From contig MU006091.1 in assembly GCA_010093705.1 (NCBI GenBank), positions 227,922-291,921 on the forward strand: a stretch of 64,000 bases of DNA. The letters run 5' to 3'. Below the pieces are notes generated by a model. That model did not search any database. It was not told the DNA's origin and saw nothing but the letters and a program-made list of their open reading frames with translations. This document shows, one piece after another, positions 22,342 to 34,020 of the stretch. The DNA is from Patellaria atrata CBS 101060 (Eukaryota; Ascomycota; Dothideomycetes; Patellariales; Patellariaceae). Position numbers and translations under genes: made by a program. Each line of letters starts with the position of its first letter. Position 1 is the first letter of the stretch.

Positions 22342-22978
22342 TTTGATCTGATTGACTTAGTGGAGTATACAGTTATGGGTGGAAAGATTTACTAACTGAT
22401 GGGCAGATTCTGTGATAGTTATTGAGAGAAGTTGAATGAGATGATTTAAACTTTTCAACTGGTCGAAAGAATGTTGGTGAAGGAAGGATAGAGAGACAGA
22501 GAAAGTAGAGATATATATACACCTCTTACCTCGATGAGTCTTTCACATCAAACAACATCATGGGCCGATTTTCTCAATCGTTTGTGGTAATCACTGGGAA
22601 CACAACCGGCTCAGATATTAAAGGGGCTTGTCGAAAGATAAATTGAGTAGAAATATTACAAAGTGGTATCTGTATAGATACAGAAAGAATTCAAAGTAAA
22701 GTGACTGATGATCCTCTTACAATGGCAATACCAACCGTTCCGTTTGGAATGCTCTGCATCCTCACCATAATACTACTAGCTATTGAATACATGTTGCAGA
22801 GAGTGTTAGAGCGGACTCCTGAATGGCTTTTGTAGTGGCTTCTCGAGTGTGTTCTATTGATCCATAAGATCTTAAGCGACTGGGCAGTAAGCGATCCTAT
22901 GTACTTGTTCACTACATGTAACAAAGGAGCAACCATACAGTACTGAGGAACATTAACCGTGAAGGAAAGAGATAAGGT
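22342..22978. other. Intergenic region upstream of the CAP-like gene
   Basis: The region lies between the start of the CAP-like gene and the stop of the F-box-like gene, both on the minus strand. It contains a TATATATA stretch at about 22509-22517, the likely TATA element of the CAP-like gene, and a TACAGTAC at 22936-22943. No ORF with recognisable features. Confidence 0.4.
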
Positions 22979-24352
22979 TCAAATTTCCATAGACTCTTCA
23001 AGAGCAAGTGCTATCATTCTTTCAATTTGGCCTGAACAGTATGCTCGGAACGTTTCCAAGCGCTCCGAAGGGTCCAGTATACCCCAAGAGAATTGAATCC
23101 AACCGCCAACTGGACCAGTAATCATTTGGGCGACGAGGGATTTTGCATACACAATTTGGTCGACAAGATCGCTTGAAAGTTCCTCGTCCGTACCTCGACA
23201 GACATTTTCCGCTTCTTCCAAAGATAGGAACGCATCTGCAGGTTGACCTCTCTGGTGAATGCTAACAAGTCCGTCGAAGTACCACATCTTCGCTAGATTC
23301 TTGCGAGTGAGGATATCACGTACGGTGGCGCTGAAAGCGCTACCAGCGACATTCATCAGTCCGTCGCTGTTAATCCGAAGGTGATGCCTGACTTTATAGA
23401 GGATGATGTTGTACCGGGCAGCTATCCGAATGGGGAAGGCGGCGTTACCGATCTGGGTCCCGGGAGGATTGTGCAGGTCGTCCCAGTGGCCGTTTGACCA
23501 GGTGTTGATCTCCACCGAAGTTATGCATACGTATAATAAACATGCCCTCGTATCTTGACCTTTGCTATCGAGTTCGTTGCCAAGGGCGAGCAGAGTCCGG
23601 AGAAGCGAGACGTAGTCCCAGTCCTCGTCTGGGTCGGTAACCTCCCGAACCGATGGTAAGGATAAGGATCCTGCAACATCCTCCACGTTTACGGCACCTC
23701 TCATGCTGGCCGAGAGTTCTTTTACGAGTGACAAATCGAATGCACCACGAAACATAAATGTTTGGTGTGGATTGCATATTTCAGTAAATGGATTGAACAC
23801 CCCTCGCTGCTTTGCAATCTTTGGCACACCGTGTATAGTTCTTCTAATGAGAAAGTCGAAACTGAAGCCACTGGGTCTTCGACAGTATCTTCTATCTAAG
23901 TAACGGAGCCAGAGTATAAATTGCGGCATATCTTTCGCAAAAAAGACAAACTGGGACTTTGGTAGAAGTCTTGGATCCTCCAAATATTCCGGAGTGCGTA
24001 TCTGGATCTCAAACTGATGGTATTCAATGCTCGTTGGCGCATGAACTTCCCAGCATGGAATGTCGAAGGCCCTAAACCGTCCATCGAGGGACTTACCGCA
24101 GACAGTAACGAATACGGGAGTCAAAGTCCCATACAAATAGGATGTCGAGATTCTGTGCCATCGTTGACTTACTCGGAGGATAGCGGGATACATCCGTTGC
24201 CTTTGGTGGTATTCATTCCCCGAATAGAGCAACTCAGCCGGCAGTAGATATGTAACAATCTCTCGCCGGAGCTCAATTGGAAGAGTATCGATAAGCGAGG
24301 TGGATTCGTCCGGGTCGGTGGGTCTAGTTGACGGAGGTTGAGGAGAGGCCAT
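22979..24352 (-). CDS. F-box-like domain protein, function unknown
   Basis: A single-exon gene. I start it at the ATG at 24350-24352 (MASPQPP), giving 457 residues; an upstream in-frame ATG at 24409 would add 19 residues that look unlike coding sequence. Near the N-terminus, LIDTLPIELRREIVTYLLP (about 20-38) followed by LRVSQRWHRISTSYLYGTL (about 60-78) is the usual pattern of fungal F-box-like proteins, which recruit substrates to SCF ubiquitin ligases or act outside SCF. The remaining 370 residues show no leucine-rich or WD repeats that I can see, so no substrate class is suggested. Such proteins form large lineage-specific families in filamentous fungi, fitting the accessory character of this block. 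The domain is short and the call is moderate. Confidence 0.65.
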   Translation of the reverse strand: MASPQPPSTRPTDPDESTSLIDTLPIELRREIVTYLLPAELLYSGNEYHQRQRMYPAILRVSQRWHRISTSYLYGTLTPVFVTVCGKSLDGRFRAFDIPCWEVHAPTSIEYHQFEIQIRTPEYLEDPRLLPKSQFVFFAKDMPQFILWLRYLDRRYCRRPSGFSFDFLIRRTIHGVPKIAKQRGVFNPFTEICNPHQTFMFRGAFDLSLVKELSASMRGAVNVEDVAGSLSLPSVREVTDPDEDWDYVSLLRTLLALGNELDSKGQDTRACLLYVCITSVEINTWSNGHWDDLHNPPGTQIGNAAFPIRIAARYNIILYKVRHHLRINSDGLMNVAGSAFSATVRDILTRKNLAKMWYFDGLVSIHQRGQPADAFLSLEEAENVCRGTDEELSSDLVDQIVYAKSLVAQMITGPVGGWIQFSWGILDPSERLETFRAYCSGQIERMIALALEESMEI

Positions 24353-26019
24353 CTCGAAACGGAGCTCTGAGCGTAGAATTGAAAGAATATATTCTATCCA
24401 TCGGATCACAGCTGTCTAAACTTGAAGAAACAATTGGATAAAAATCCTGAATGATTTTGAGAAGTGAAATTCTGACTAGTTGTGAATTGTTCATCGCGCT
24501 TAACAGACCGCAAGAGAGACACATTATAGCTAGTTAAACGTTGAAAAAATTGGACAGCCTCCATATACACAGCACGATATAGAAAACATCAATATGAACC
24601 AGACTTACGGTTAGAGTTGTTCGGAGATTACTATCCTCATTTGTTAGCTGGTTTACTTCTCCTCCACGCTAGCGGAGGTGGCCGCCAACGCGAAATAATC
24701 AGAGCCCAAAGTCAACGTAGTACAAAATGACCTCTCAGCCCTACCAAAGAATATTCAACGTAGAACAACATCTGTATTGTCTTACCGGGATTTGGAATTG
24801 GCTCCCGTTACAGTAAGAAGCCTAAGTACCTTACTCAGCTAGAGGACGGACCAATTTATGCGGGCTGTCATACACCCCTTTCTGTCGCCACTATTTGACA
24901 TGAAGGATGAGACTATATGTATATCGGATGCATCTCTGAAGTTAGATAATGACTGATGCAATGTGAATACGCGTATCTTATAACAAAGTCTCGGCAATTG
25001 TGTACTCCTTTTTCAAGAACTACTGCCAAGAGCGTCATCATTGGTAATGAACGGCGATATGGCGTAAATAGGGAACGACTTACCATAGACCATGTATACA
25101 GTTGTGATACTCAAGTAGGAATAGAGCGAACGCCTCGCATGCGGGAGTGACAGTCCGGCCTACCACACTATCGAATAGAAGACTACCAACAAGGTGCTCT
25201 CGGTCCCGATCCGATCCCTAAATCTCCTCTTCGCCTCTTCCGGGATTTCCTAATACGGCCCCCAATTCGCATTTATATACGCCTCCTCTCTCCATGGACA
25301 AGCCAGGAAGACGACATAAGTTGGTTACGCGTGCCACTTAAATCCTTGCTAAGTGTGGTTTAAACCCCTTTTGCCCCTTTCTGATGCTGGCGAAGATGTG
25401 GAATAGTAGGATAAGAGTCACTGATATCCTCCAGGCTCGGAAGTCATTCCGTGTTCTCTGCATACTCGTCGGCGTTGCCACGCCCCAAAGGAAACTCTAA
25501 TCCTACATTCGAGTGGGGGCCTGCGTGGAAGCTACTTCTATGACATCGTGCCTGGAAAATTTTCTTTCCTTTTGGCCGGTGGTTGTCCTTGATAGGGGAA
25601 GGGCGGCCGGTTGCTTACCCCTTTGTCGCCTGCGTGGCATTCCTGAGTTGCACTTATTAGATTTGGTATCAAAAAGTCGAAACAGTTGGAATCACGAAGA
25701 TTCAACAGGGTTAATCAATTTGATACTATTGGTAATATACGTCATCCCTTGTCGCCGATGGCGCTCCTAGGCTTCGTATGTATTCTCGACATCTACTGTA
25801 CTGGTGGGATTTTTAGTTTCAAGTATTACGACATCTTGAAAGTATATGAACAACCTAGATTGATTGCACATATACGAGTTCGCAGTATCCTTTCGTGTTT
25901 CCCCTGCAGTAGAATCGGGGATAGCTTGAAGAGGGAGCGTACAGTAGGCCAGGAATTTAAGGTTATGGGAAGGGATAATTGCAGAGCAGACTTTTCACGG
26001 TAGCCCGCATAGAAAGAAA
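24353..26019. other. Gene-free 1.7-kb region
   Basis: No gene supported. Short frames on both strands have many interruptions and no motifs. TACTGTACT at about 25795 and GTACAGTA near 25939 are weak members of the palindromic motif family described in the findings. Confidence 0.35.
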
Positions 26020-26841
26020 TTATAGAATTCCGGGGAACAAAACGCTTTTCGTCTCCTGCTTGTATTTGATCCAGTCGGCTCCATACCGTTGGGTGCAGTA
26101 CTCATCCATAACCGGAATGGCCCTCTTAGCGAAATCAAACGTCAACCATGTACAAGCAAGAAGTCCAAGTGCCCAGTTCCCTGCTGCTAGTGCGTATCCG
26201 GCCCTCCACAAGGCATAACTTCCATAATTGATGTGTCTCGCCAGACTGAATAGGCCACCGGTATATACATTTCCCTTGTTCTTCGGATCTGCCTTGAAGT
26301 TCCGGCGCTGGACTTCCGATATCGTCTCAGTCAGGATTCCGGTAGCATATAGTGTTGTTCCAATAATGAGAGGTGCTTGGGGGAAGATAGAATTGCTCGA
26401 AAGCGATCCCGATGTAGCAGTACATGTAAACAACAGGTCACAGAGACTGTTGAACACTGTGTTATAAACTGCCACTGGTATAGCCGCTGAAGGCTTGAAT
26501 TCTTCCTGTGAGACAAAGATCAGCCAATAACATTGTTTGACAGCGCTTCCGATAGCCATGCCGAGAAGAATCGCTCGATATGGAGAGAGCCCTAACGAAT
26601 CAAGAAATGTGCCAGTATTCGTGGGAAGACCAGGAGGAAGTGTTTTGAGGCCGAGCCTAAGAATAAGAGAGGAGCCAATCCCCCGTGCTAGAATTCCGTA
26701 TTGAAGAAACGGGTCGAGAGAGCGTAGACCAACAAAGGCCAAAGTTCCAAGAGGAGAGGGCTTCTTGATACCTCGCGAGATGAGGTCGTACGATTCCATA
26801 GACCGTTTCGTTTGAGGGATCTGCGAGTCTGGAGACGCCAT
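26020..26841 (-). CDS. DUF1295 / steroid 5-alpha-reductase-like membrane protein
   Basis: A single-exon gene of 273 residues with about six hydrophobic membrane segments. The C-terminal part fits the DUF1295 fold shared by steroid 5-alpha-reductases and isoprenylcysteine carboxyl methyltransferases: NVYTGGLFSLARHINYGSYALWR, a hydrophobic pair of helices, then DEYCTQRYGADWIKYKQETKSVLFPGIL. The motif GLF..aRHiNYgsy corresponds to the conserved G.f...RHP.Y in this superfamily, although the usual proline after RH is isoleucine here. Relatives reduce double bonds in lipids or methylate prenylcysteine using membrane-bound cofactor, but the substrate for this branch is unknown. It is likely in the endoplasmic reticulum membrane (inference). 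No clear functional partner lies nearby. Confidence 0.75.
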   Translation of the reverse strand: MASPDSQIPQTKRSMESYDLISRGIKKPSPLGTLAFVGLRSLDPFLQYGILARGIGSSLILRLGLKTLPPGLPTNTGTFLDSLGLSPYRAILLGMAIGSAVKQCYWLIFVSQEEFKPSAAIPVAVYNTVFNSLCDLLFTCTATSGSLSSNSIFPQAPLIIGTTLYATGILTETISEVQRRNFKADPKNKGNVYTGGLFSLARHINYGSYALWRAGYALAAGNWALGLLACTWLTFDFAKRAIPVMDEYCTQRYGADWIKYKQETKSVLFPGIL

Positions 26842-28129
26842 TGTGATAGAACTTGTACAACAAAGTGTGAGCTCTGTATGAGTTGTTCGATTACTCGTAT
26901 GGTTCGAAGTTCTGTTAACTGTCGGTGAGGGTTGAGGATCTCGTCAAGTCGATGATGTCGTCCATGATCTTGGATTGATCGGCAACGGCACAATTGAGAG
27001 TCCGTGGTGCCGACTCTCGGCGAATAACTTTCCCAGAACCTCAACAGTAGAATTGGATTATTGCAGTTGCAGTTCGACCAATCCACCAGGTCAGCTGAAC
27101 AAAAGGTTACAAAACCATCTCAGTGACAGTAACCGTTGACGTTCGAGGAAGATGCTCTCCTGCTCTGCGAAGTATTGCAGGGTGGCGGTGGACTGGTGGA
27201 TTCACTTAGGCGCCTCAGAAGGCTGCTGGTAAGAGGACAGCCTACCCAATAAAGATGAAAAGTTTTCACCAGTTGCTTTATAACATGTCTCTGAAGGATT
27301 ATTCTTTTGCTAATGTGCCTTCTATGGGACCATCCACTGGTACGGACTACCGTCCCCAATATGACCGTAACCTAGCGATGCTCTCGTCCTCTACGAGGTA
27401 ATGGTGCTCTATGGAGATCGAGGAAGGTATATCTAGGATCAAGAGTGGAATACCTTTTAGGTTTCAAAATATCAGAAGTTTCATCTACTATGATAAGTCA
27501 GGAAACTGAATGAATCAAGAATAAAACTTACCTTACGCGTCAGACGCAATTGGACTTAGAACAAGTGCTAGCTCCACGCCACATCTGTGAAGCCATCCTG
27601 ATTCCTGGAACTTGTTCCCACATCGAAACTGTACAGTTGTATATCCTTGCGCCACTGATGTTTCCTGTTCCATTTCCAGGGAAAAGTTGTCTCTAGAAAT
27701 TTCGGTCATACTCGCAAAATAGCAATGTTAGTTGAGTCGCTTCACACATTTCTTCTACTACAAGTAGGCATCCGTTGCCTTAACAAAATGCTATGGATAT
27801 CATGGCCTTCACAAATGCATTTCCAACCCTTGTCCAATCGTATTGTACGTTTTCCAGACAAGCAGCTACCTTAGAGGTACGGTTCCCTTCGAAAGTCCTA
27901 TCCGATCCCCTATCATACTTCGAAGCTCTTCATAGCTTGAACTTCATTGTATATGCAAGGCCGTACAGTAGTATCGTATTTTAAGTTATCGAAAGATCTC
28001 CGTTCTCTGTACTATTTGACCACCAATACACCGTTTGAACCGCTTGTTAGTCCCAAACTGGAAGCAGATACGTTCCTTGAGTTCAACAGTGTAGTGTACT
28101 ACGGTTCAGGGTGATCTTCCGGGGAAGCG
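26842..28129. other. Gene-free 1.3-kb divergent region
   Basis: Divergent promoter region between the DUF1295 gene and the DUF3292 gene. It holds the 12-bp palindrome AACTGTACAGTT at 27627-27638 and a GTACAGTA at about 27962, members of the motif family described below. No gene supported. Confidence 0.4.
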
Positions 28130-30294
28130 ATGACGTTGCTCGGATGCGTACGGCCCGAACGTAGCCTTCCTTTACAAGATCACGTCGCTGTTGATGATGA
28201 CGATATTGCCTATTCAAGTGATGATCTTGAATCAGCCAAAGGCGGTAGGGAAGAGCTCAACTCTATAAATGGACATTCAAAACTTCCGAAAATGCAACAC
28301 GTTAAACGATTGGGTCATCAAACTAAGGCTAAGGCAAAGAAGGCTCTCCGGCTTCGTGAGACTCAGGCGAACATCGAAGAGGATGACGCCAGCATCAGTA
28401 AGGCTCTCGAACAGAACCCTGCATTTGCACCGGAGAAGGCTTTAGCAGGACATCAACAGAATCTCTCTGGTAAAGTCAAGAGCACGCTAGGAAAAGTACA
28501 GGACGTTGGGTTCGCAATCATCAACCCAAAAGAAACCGTGAAACATAAAGCTACCATAAAATTAGCTACAGGAGAACAACCATTTCTTCCCCAACGAGCT
28601 GATGAGAGTCTTCTCGATGCTCATGCGGCGCTGTATGATGCTCAATCTAGACCATCAACAATAGAAGAGGACTCCGAAGACGGAGAAGACATAATCAAAT
28701 GGCAGGAGAGGATTAATGATCTTGAGGAACACCGTTCGAGTATGAAAGTGGCATGGACAACGAGCCGGTTTGTGCATAGAGTTCGTGTGCATCGGCAGGT
28801 TCCAATTGAGTATCCAACTCGTGAGGAGCTGGAGGAGTACGATGAGCACGGTAACTACGTACGGTTTCAGTGGGAAAAGTGGTTTGCGAGACTGCTTCTC
28901 CGTCTTGCGGGAGACCCTGCAACTCGAGCCATTGACAACTCTGACTTCGGAACATTTGACCGGGATCTTTTCGCACAGCATATCGAACGTATCATCACAG
29001 CATCCGGACCGTTGCAGGAATGGTTCATTAACCTTCGAAAGATCTATCGATGGGAAGATCCTAAGCTCTCGGCTACATGGTTCATAGTGTTCCTCTTACT
29101 TTGGTATTTGGACTGTGTTATCACTTTTGGGGTACGTATTTGAATCAAAATCTAACATCGTACGCTCCATACGCTGACCTTTCCTGAAGCACGTCTGGGT
29201 CGTATTCGTAACGGTTAAGAACCGATATCGAAAAGGTTCACTTGAAGCGCTGCGCGAATCCTATGAACGTACCGTGGACCGCGGAACTAAGGCGTACAAG
29301 TTTAGTGAATTGATCAGTAAACATGGGCAAGGTGATTGGCTTGATCCATTGGTCGAACAAATCGGGCCATCTATTGAACTTCAGGTATGATCTAACTTCC
29401 CTCTCCAACCCTCATTAATCACCAATGCTAATAATATGTGTAGGCTAGGGATGTTGCCGATTTTATGGAAATCTTAAAAAAGTAACCATCTCCTGTCTAC
29501 ACTATCCCTCTTTATCATGCTAACCTCGTTACAGCTTTTATGACTGGAAGGATGTCAACAAGAGTGCTTGTTCTATATTCTACATTTGTTCGTCTATACT
29601 GCTCGGTCTACTGACTACTACACAATATTGCATGAGGATATTCACATTTGGCTGCATCATATGGTTCTTCCTAGGACGCCCTGTCGCCAGTCATCACCCT
29701 AAGTATCGACACCTAGTCAGTCCGATTAATTATGTATTTTGGGACATTCCTTCGAACGCTGAGTGGTCCTTCCGATATCTTTGTGACCGAGCGCAGAGAA
29801 TGCGTCAAACTATGATTAAGCAGAAATTCGAGCAGAAGTTGGCTCGAAACGTTAGCAGCACCACTCATCCGCCGGTAAACGCGAAAACGATTGAAAATAC
29901 CGTGTTCCCAAACCGAGACGCTTTCGGAGATATTGACCTTTTCTCCTTCCGATCCCACTATCACGGACATGTGGGACATTTCATTATCTCGACCTTAGGC
30001 TTCTGCTTCGTCCACAGCATAGCCCATAAACAACTTTGGCACCGTAAGTTTGTAGAACTAGACGAGATAAGGAAGATCAAGACGTCCAGTTCCAGGCATC
30101 TAGGTATCGACAAAGACCACTTTCTAGAATTTAGTTTTACGGACGGGAGTACGAAAACAATCGAAGTACCAAAGAAAAGGGATGAAGTGTTTAATACGGT
30201 CATAGGGTTTTCGGGGCTGCAGTGGAAGCAGCTGCAACCAAAGCCTGGAAGGTATAGGCATGATGAAGGGGGGTTTGAGGTGGGTAGTGAATAG
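28130..30294 (+). CDS. DUF3292 fungal membrane protein
   Basis: Four exons: 28130-29131, 29190-29384, 29444-29481 (38 nt) and 29535-30294, giving 664 residues. Splices are GT..AG and keep frame; the second junction gives ITFGHVWVVFVTVKNRYRKGS inside a membrane hairpin. The protein has an acidic, disordered N-terminus, a basic stretch (KAKAKKALRLR), a central region with paired hydrophobic segments (LSATWFIVFLLLWYLDCVITFG and SACSIFYICSSILLGLL), and a C-terminal part (SFRSHYHGHVGHFIISTLGF..) that resembles a GRAM-type membrane-binding fold. The family is conserved in filamentous ascomycetes and, to my knowledge, functionally unassigned; a role in lipid or membrane contact is only suggested by the GRAM-like end. 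An alternative start further upstream cannot be excluded. Confidence 0.8.
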
Positions 30295-31208
30295 TAAAAA
30301 AAAAATTACCTAAAGAAGTACCTTAAATTATCTTTGTTGTGACAGATTCATCGAATTCGTGACAATATACGAGCGCACAGCTCCTTCACACATTCGGCTC
30401 GCTAGCTTATACCCTGAAGGGTGCCTGCCCCTTTTGCAGATCATAACGCTCGCTCCTCTGTCTGTACTGCGCCTCCTTGCCGTACTTGTTTCTCCCTATC
30501 GTACGGACCTTCTCTACTGTACAGTCCCCCTTCACATAAATTAACCCCTTACCACGTTATCCCTGCTGGACTACTATCCTTATTTACTATACTGTACATT
30601 CTTATAGTACTCACATGTTTGCCTTGATATTTGCCCCTGAAGGGAGTTTCAACCACAAATCAGCCAGGCTCTACAAATGGACCGGACTGTACAAGTCGAC
30701 AATCTGTTCGGATTAACGAGATTGCAAAACCAATGGACTGTACTAAACCAGCGGACAGGGGCAAATGAGGGGTTTATAAGAAAGGAATCGTCCGTATGTT
30801 AGGATTGGAGGTATGGAGTGCTCTGACATCTCATATGACGAAAGGAGTAGCAGCAAGGGGAATGATATAATCAAAGGAGAAAAGACGAAGGTATATGATT
30901 TGAAATAGAATACTATCTTGATAAGAATAGGTTGAAAGACATTCAGTTGGCGTCTTATAAATTCTATTTAGAAAACTTTTTAGAACCGGGTATCTGATAT
31001 CCACATGATGAATCGGCTTGAAGTTCTCTCGAACCCCCTGTCCTCCCCTCGATAGGCAAAAATAACCTTGATGGCTCCGAATATGACCTCATATGCTGCA
31101 ATCACTTACACATGATCAACGTAGATTCCGCGTATGCGACCTAAGGACCAAAGAGAGATTCAGATCTTCTTAGATGGTGAGATAGATGAATATGACCATT
31201 TGAATCCC
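30295..31208. other. Convergent intergenic region
   Basis: Stop codons of the DUF3292 gene and the NAP-family gene face each other. An A-run (30296-30305) follows the first stop. Motif-family members TACTGTACAGT (30515-30525) and TACTGTACA (about 30589-30597) occur, as well as isolated GGACTGTAC pairs near 30682 and 30732. No gene supported. Confidence 0.4.
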
Positions 31209-32326
31209 CTAAGCTTTACGCTTTTTCGAGGGAGGACCGTCTCGTTCGCTTCTTCCCTTCTTCAGCTCTTCGCCCAGCTTCTGGAGGTTAACTCTCGCAT
31301 CTTCCTCGTCTTCGCTCTCCTCATCGATCTCTTCTATTTCCATATCTGAGTCATCGAACTCCAGATGCTCTGCTTCTTGTGCTGAAGCTACGAGAAAAAG
31401 GTTAGTCATAAGACTTGTTCGTGATCTAGGAAATGTTCAATCAACGTACTGAAATATCTAATGGCACTTGGCCATAGGTCCTCTGCAATGACAGTAGCCA
31501 ATTCTTCACCACTCGGGTGGACCTCCAATCCTTGATCGTAATTTTCAATTTTATCTGCAGGATCCTCTGCCTTTTCACCTTTTGCCCTCTTCGCTCTCCG
31601 CTCTGCTTCCGCAGCGTTTGCCTCCGCAGACTCTTCCGCGGTGATGTACTTCCTTGAAGAAACGAAGCTGAACAACGTAAAGAAGCTCACAGATTCTGCG
31701 TTGCATTCTTCCAACAGATCAGAAAGTTTCTCCGCTTCTTTACTATCCTTCGCCGCATCGCCCTTTTGCTTCCGCACTTCCCAATACGCGACAGCGGCAT
31801 CTGTGATCCCGTTTGTCAGGTCTCCGCCGTCCTTCCAGTTTATCTTTACTGGTTCGCTAATCAGACCAGTCCAATTCTCTTCCGCGCGCCTGAACCAAAA
31901 CTTCTTCTCCAGTACCCTGTCTTCAAAATGCTCGTTTGGCTCGAACTCGAACGTCATGGCGAAGCTGCGGGGTGAGCCATTGGGGTCATCTATCTCGAAG
32001 CGATCTATGGAGATGCTTTTGAGAGCGTTTGCGAAGAGATTGGAGTCGGAAGGCTGAATGAACTGGTCGATTTCTTGGGGCGCCATCTCGAGGACGGAGC
32101 TCCAGAAATGGGGTATTTGGGACACCAGAGCTTGTCGCTTTTCATAAAGAGGTTTCGAGAGCTTGTATTGCTGTTTGACTGTTCGTATAGAAAGTTAGAT
32201 ATCATACTAAATTGAATGCGCCTGTAATTGCGCCTTACGAAGTTGAACGTCAACATCGTCGAAATCTTTCTCGAGCTCCGCAAGCTCTTCGTACGTGACC
32301 TTGCTTTCGTTCTCTGTGCCCGTCAT
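31209..32326 (-). CDS. NAP-family histone chaperone (SET/Vps75-like)
   Basis: Three exons: 32326-32239, 32178-31450 and 31387-31209, giving 331 residues. The N-terminal helix (YEELAELEKDFDDVDVQLLKQQYKLSKPLYEKRQ, read across the first junction) is the long dimerisation coiled coil of NAP proteins. The earmuff fold follows: IPHFWSSVLEM, an acidic 'NPNEHFED..LEKKFW'-type stretch (here EFEPNEHFEDRVLEKKFWF), SFFTLFSF and DLWPSAIRYFTSAQE, the last formed by the second splice. An acidic tail and a basic end (PPSKKRKA), a likely nuclear signal, close the protein. The short SET/Vps75 length and the single WF-type segments favour this branch over Nap1. Known roles are H3-H4 chaperoning and, for Vps75, partnership with the Rtt109 acetyltransferase. 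Confidence 0.88.
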
Positions 32327-32727
32327 GCTGAAACCCCAGTAACTGAATTGGTTAGAAGGTCAGAGCAATAGAATTGATCTGGAAAGTTATGGGACGAGAT
32401 AATATCACGGCGTTGCTTCTGAACGAGAAATATTTCATTCGAATAAGTTTGTACCTCAAGTTTCCGTGGGGAGCTAAGGCAGTACGGTGATCTATTCATA
32501 CATATAAAACTACTATCCCCGCCTTATTGCCGTGTTTGCTCTTCGTCAAGGCTCAGGAAGCTCCGACGTTCATCTGTAAACCAAACAAAAATAAAAATTA
32601 TCTAAACTATCCCCAGCATGCATACAACATAGCGCATATCGATGGAGGAATGCTAGTCCTGACAAATAAAGCGACATAACTAACCCACCTCAGTATCCTA
32701 AGTGCAGAATCCTGATCATCACTCAAT
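32327..32727. other. Divergent promoter, 400 bp
   Basis: Shared upstream region of the NAP-family gene and the nucleotidyltransferase-like gene. No repeat or known binding site stands out; it includes AT-rich stretches around 32580-32600. Confidence 0.4.
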
Positions 32728-34020
32728 ATGGGCGGTAAAGCCTTCATAACCCCTAGCCGGTCAGATGGAGCACTTGATGTCCCTCGTATGCCGCCAAACG
32801 TCTACCTCGAAGTACGAGACAAGTTTATAGCTATATGTGAAGATTACTTCGCCAGGGTACTGACACCCCCTGAAGCTCCAGGTAAGGACGATTATGGCGA
32901 TATCGATATTCTTGTAGCGGAGCCCAAAGACCAGTTCAATCCAAGTAGTTTTGCACAGCACGTTGGCGCCGAAAGGTTCGTTGAGAATGGCCCTACCTCC
33001 AGCTATGCCATCCCCTACCCAGGAGAGCAAAACAAGTACATCCAGCTAGATATCCGTATGTGCGATCCAGCGGATCTAGAGTGGGAGACCTTTATGGGAT
33101 CATATGGAGATCTAATGCAAATTCTGGGACAACTGCAAAGGGACTTAGGGCTCACGGCTACAAACAATGGACTGTATCTCAGGGCTGCGAATCCTCCTGA
33201 TATTCCGAAGAAAGAGGGAATGATATTCCTTACTGCCGAGCCGAAGCGGTACATGAGGTTTTTGGAATTAGATCCAGACAAGTACGACCAAGGGTTCGCT
33301 ACGGACGAAGAGATTTTTAGCTGGTGTACTAACTCTCGATTCTTCTCTAGCGGGAACCGTGGGCAATTGAGGGACAATACAAATGATAGGAGGCGGAAGA
33401 AGACGCGGAAGATGTTTGCAAAATTCCACGAGTACTGTTTCCTGAACGATCCCAATCTTAATTCTGTATCGAAGCCATGGTGTAGGCAAGAAGTCGCGGA
33501 GGAGGCTGTAAGATTCTTCGGTGTGGAGAAACAGTACCTTGAGATTCTATCTATAGTGAATGAAGTGCGCAAGGAGAGACACCTATTTGAGAAGATCGCT
33601 ATAAGTCTCCCGATCGAGCCGATAGATCAGCATTCGCGCCCTAAGAGTAGCGAAAAGGTGTTGTCAACAGAGGAACAAGTAGAAGTAGATGATTACATCA
33701 GGAAGAAGGAACAAGAAAGGAAATCCTCCGTCATTAGGTCACTCCGACGTTGGATAGTGTGGAGAGACAGTAGACCCGCGCTTAGAGACGAACCCATCAA
33801 TGCTTCACATCAATCTTCATGGTCAAGGGAACTGGAAGTCTCGAAGTTCGACGAAGGAGAATTCATAGCGTGGATATGTGAGAACTGGCAAAAGGCCATA
33901 TCCCTAGACCACGAGCATGTAAAGAAGAAGAAAACGGACGCAATGGAGAAGAAGCGTAGGTTAGAAGAAGAAGGAGCATCGCATGGACAAGACATCCCAG
34001 GAAACGTAGATGAGTATTAG
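32728..34020 (+). CDS. Conserved fungal protein with nucleotidyltransferase-like motif
   Basis: A single-exon gene of 430 residues beginning MGGKAF, a start I recall from a family conserved in Sordariomycetes and Leotiomycetes but not functionally named. Residues 53-66 (KDDYGDIDILVAEP) look like the G-[ST]..D.D metal-binding strand of Pol-beta-type nucleotidyltransferases, with Asp58 and Asp60 as the candidate metal ligands. A third acidic residue may be Asp108 or so in YIQLDIRMC, which would fit the typical later beta-strand. The gene then has a helical middle (RRKKTRKMFAKFHEYC) and a highly charged C-terminus with coiled-coil character. Whether it is an active enzyme, and on what substrate, is unknown; the fold assignment is inference from the motif pattern. 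Confidence 0.65.
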   Translation: MGGKAFITPSRSDGALDVPRMPPNVYLEVRDKFIAICEDYFARVLTPPEAPGKDDYGDIDILVAEPKDQFNPSSFAQHVGAERFVENGPTSSYAIPYPGEQNKYIQLDIRMCDPADLEWETFMGSYGDLMQILGQLQRDLGLTATNNGLYLRAANPPDIPKKEGMIFLTAEPKRYMRFLELDPDKYDQGFATDEEIFSWCTNSRFFSSGNRGQLRDNTNDRRRKKTRKMFAKFHEYCFLNDPNLNSVSKPWCRQEVAEEAVRFFGVEKQYLEILSIVNEVRKERHLFEKIAISLPIEPIDQHSRPKSSEKVLSTEEQVEVDDYIRKKEQERKSSVIRSLRRWIVWRDSRPALRDEPINASHQSSWSRELEVSKFDEGEFIAWICENWQKAISLDHEHVKKKKTDAMEKKRRLEEEGASHGQDIPGNVDEY

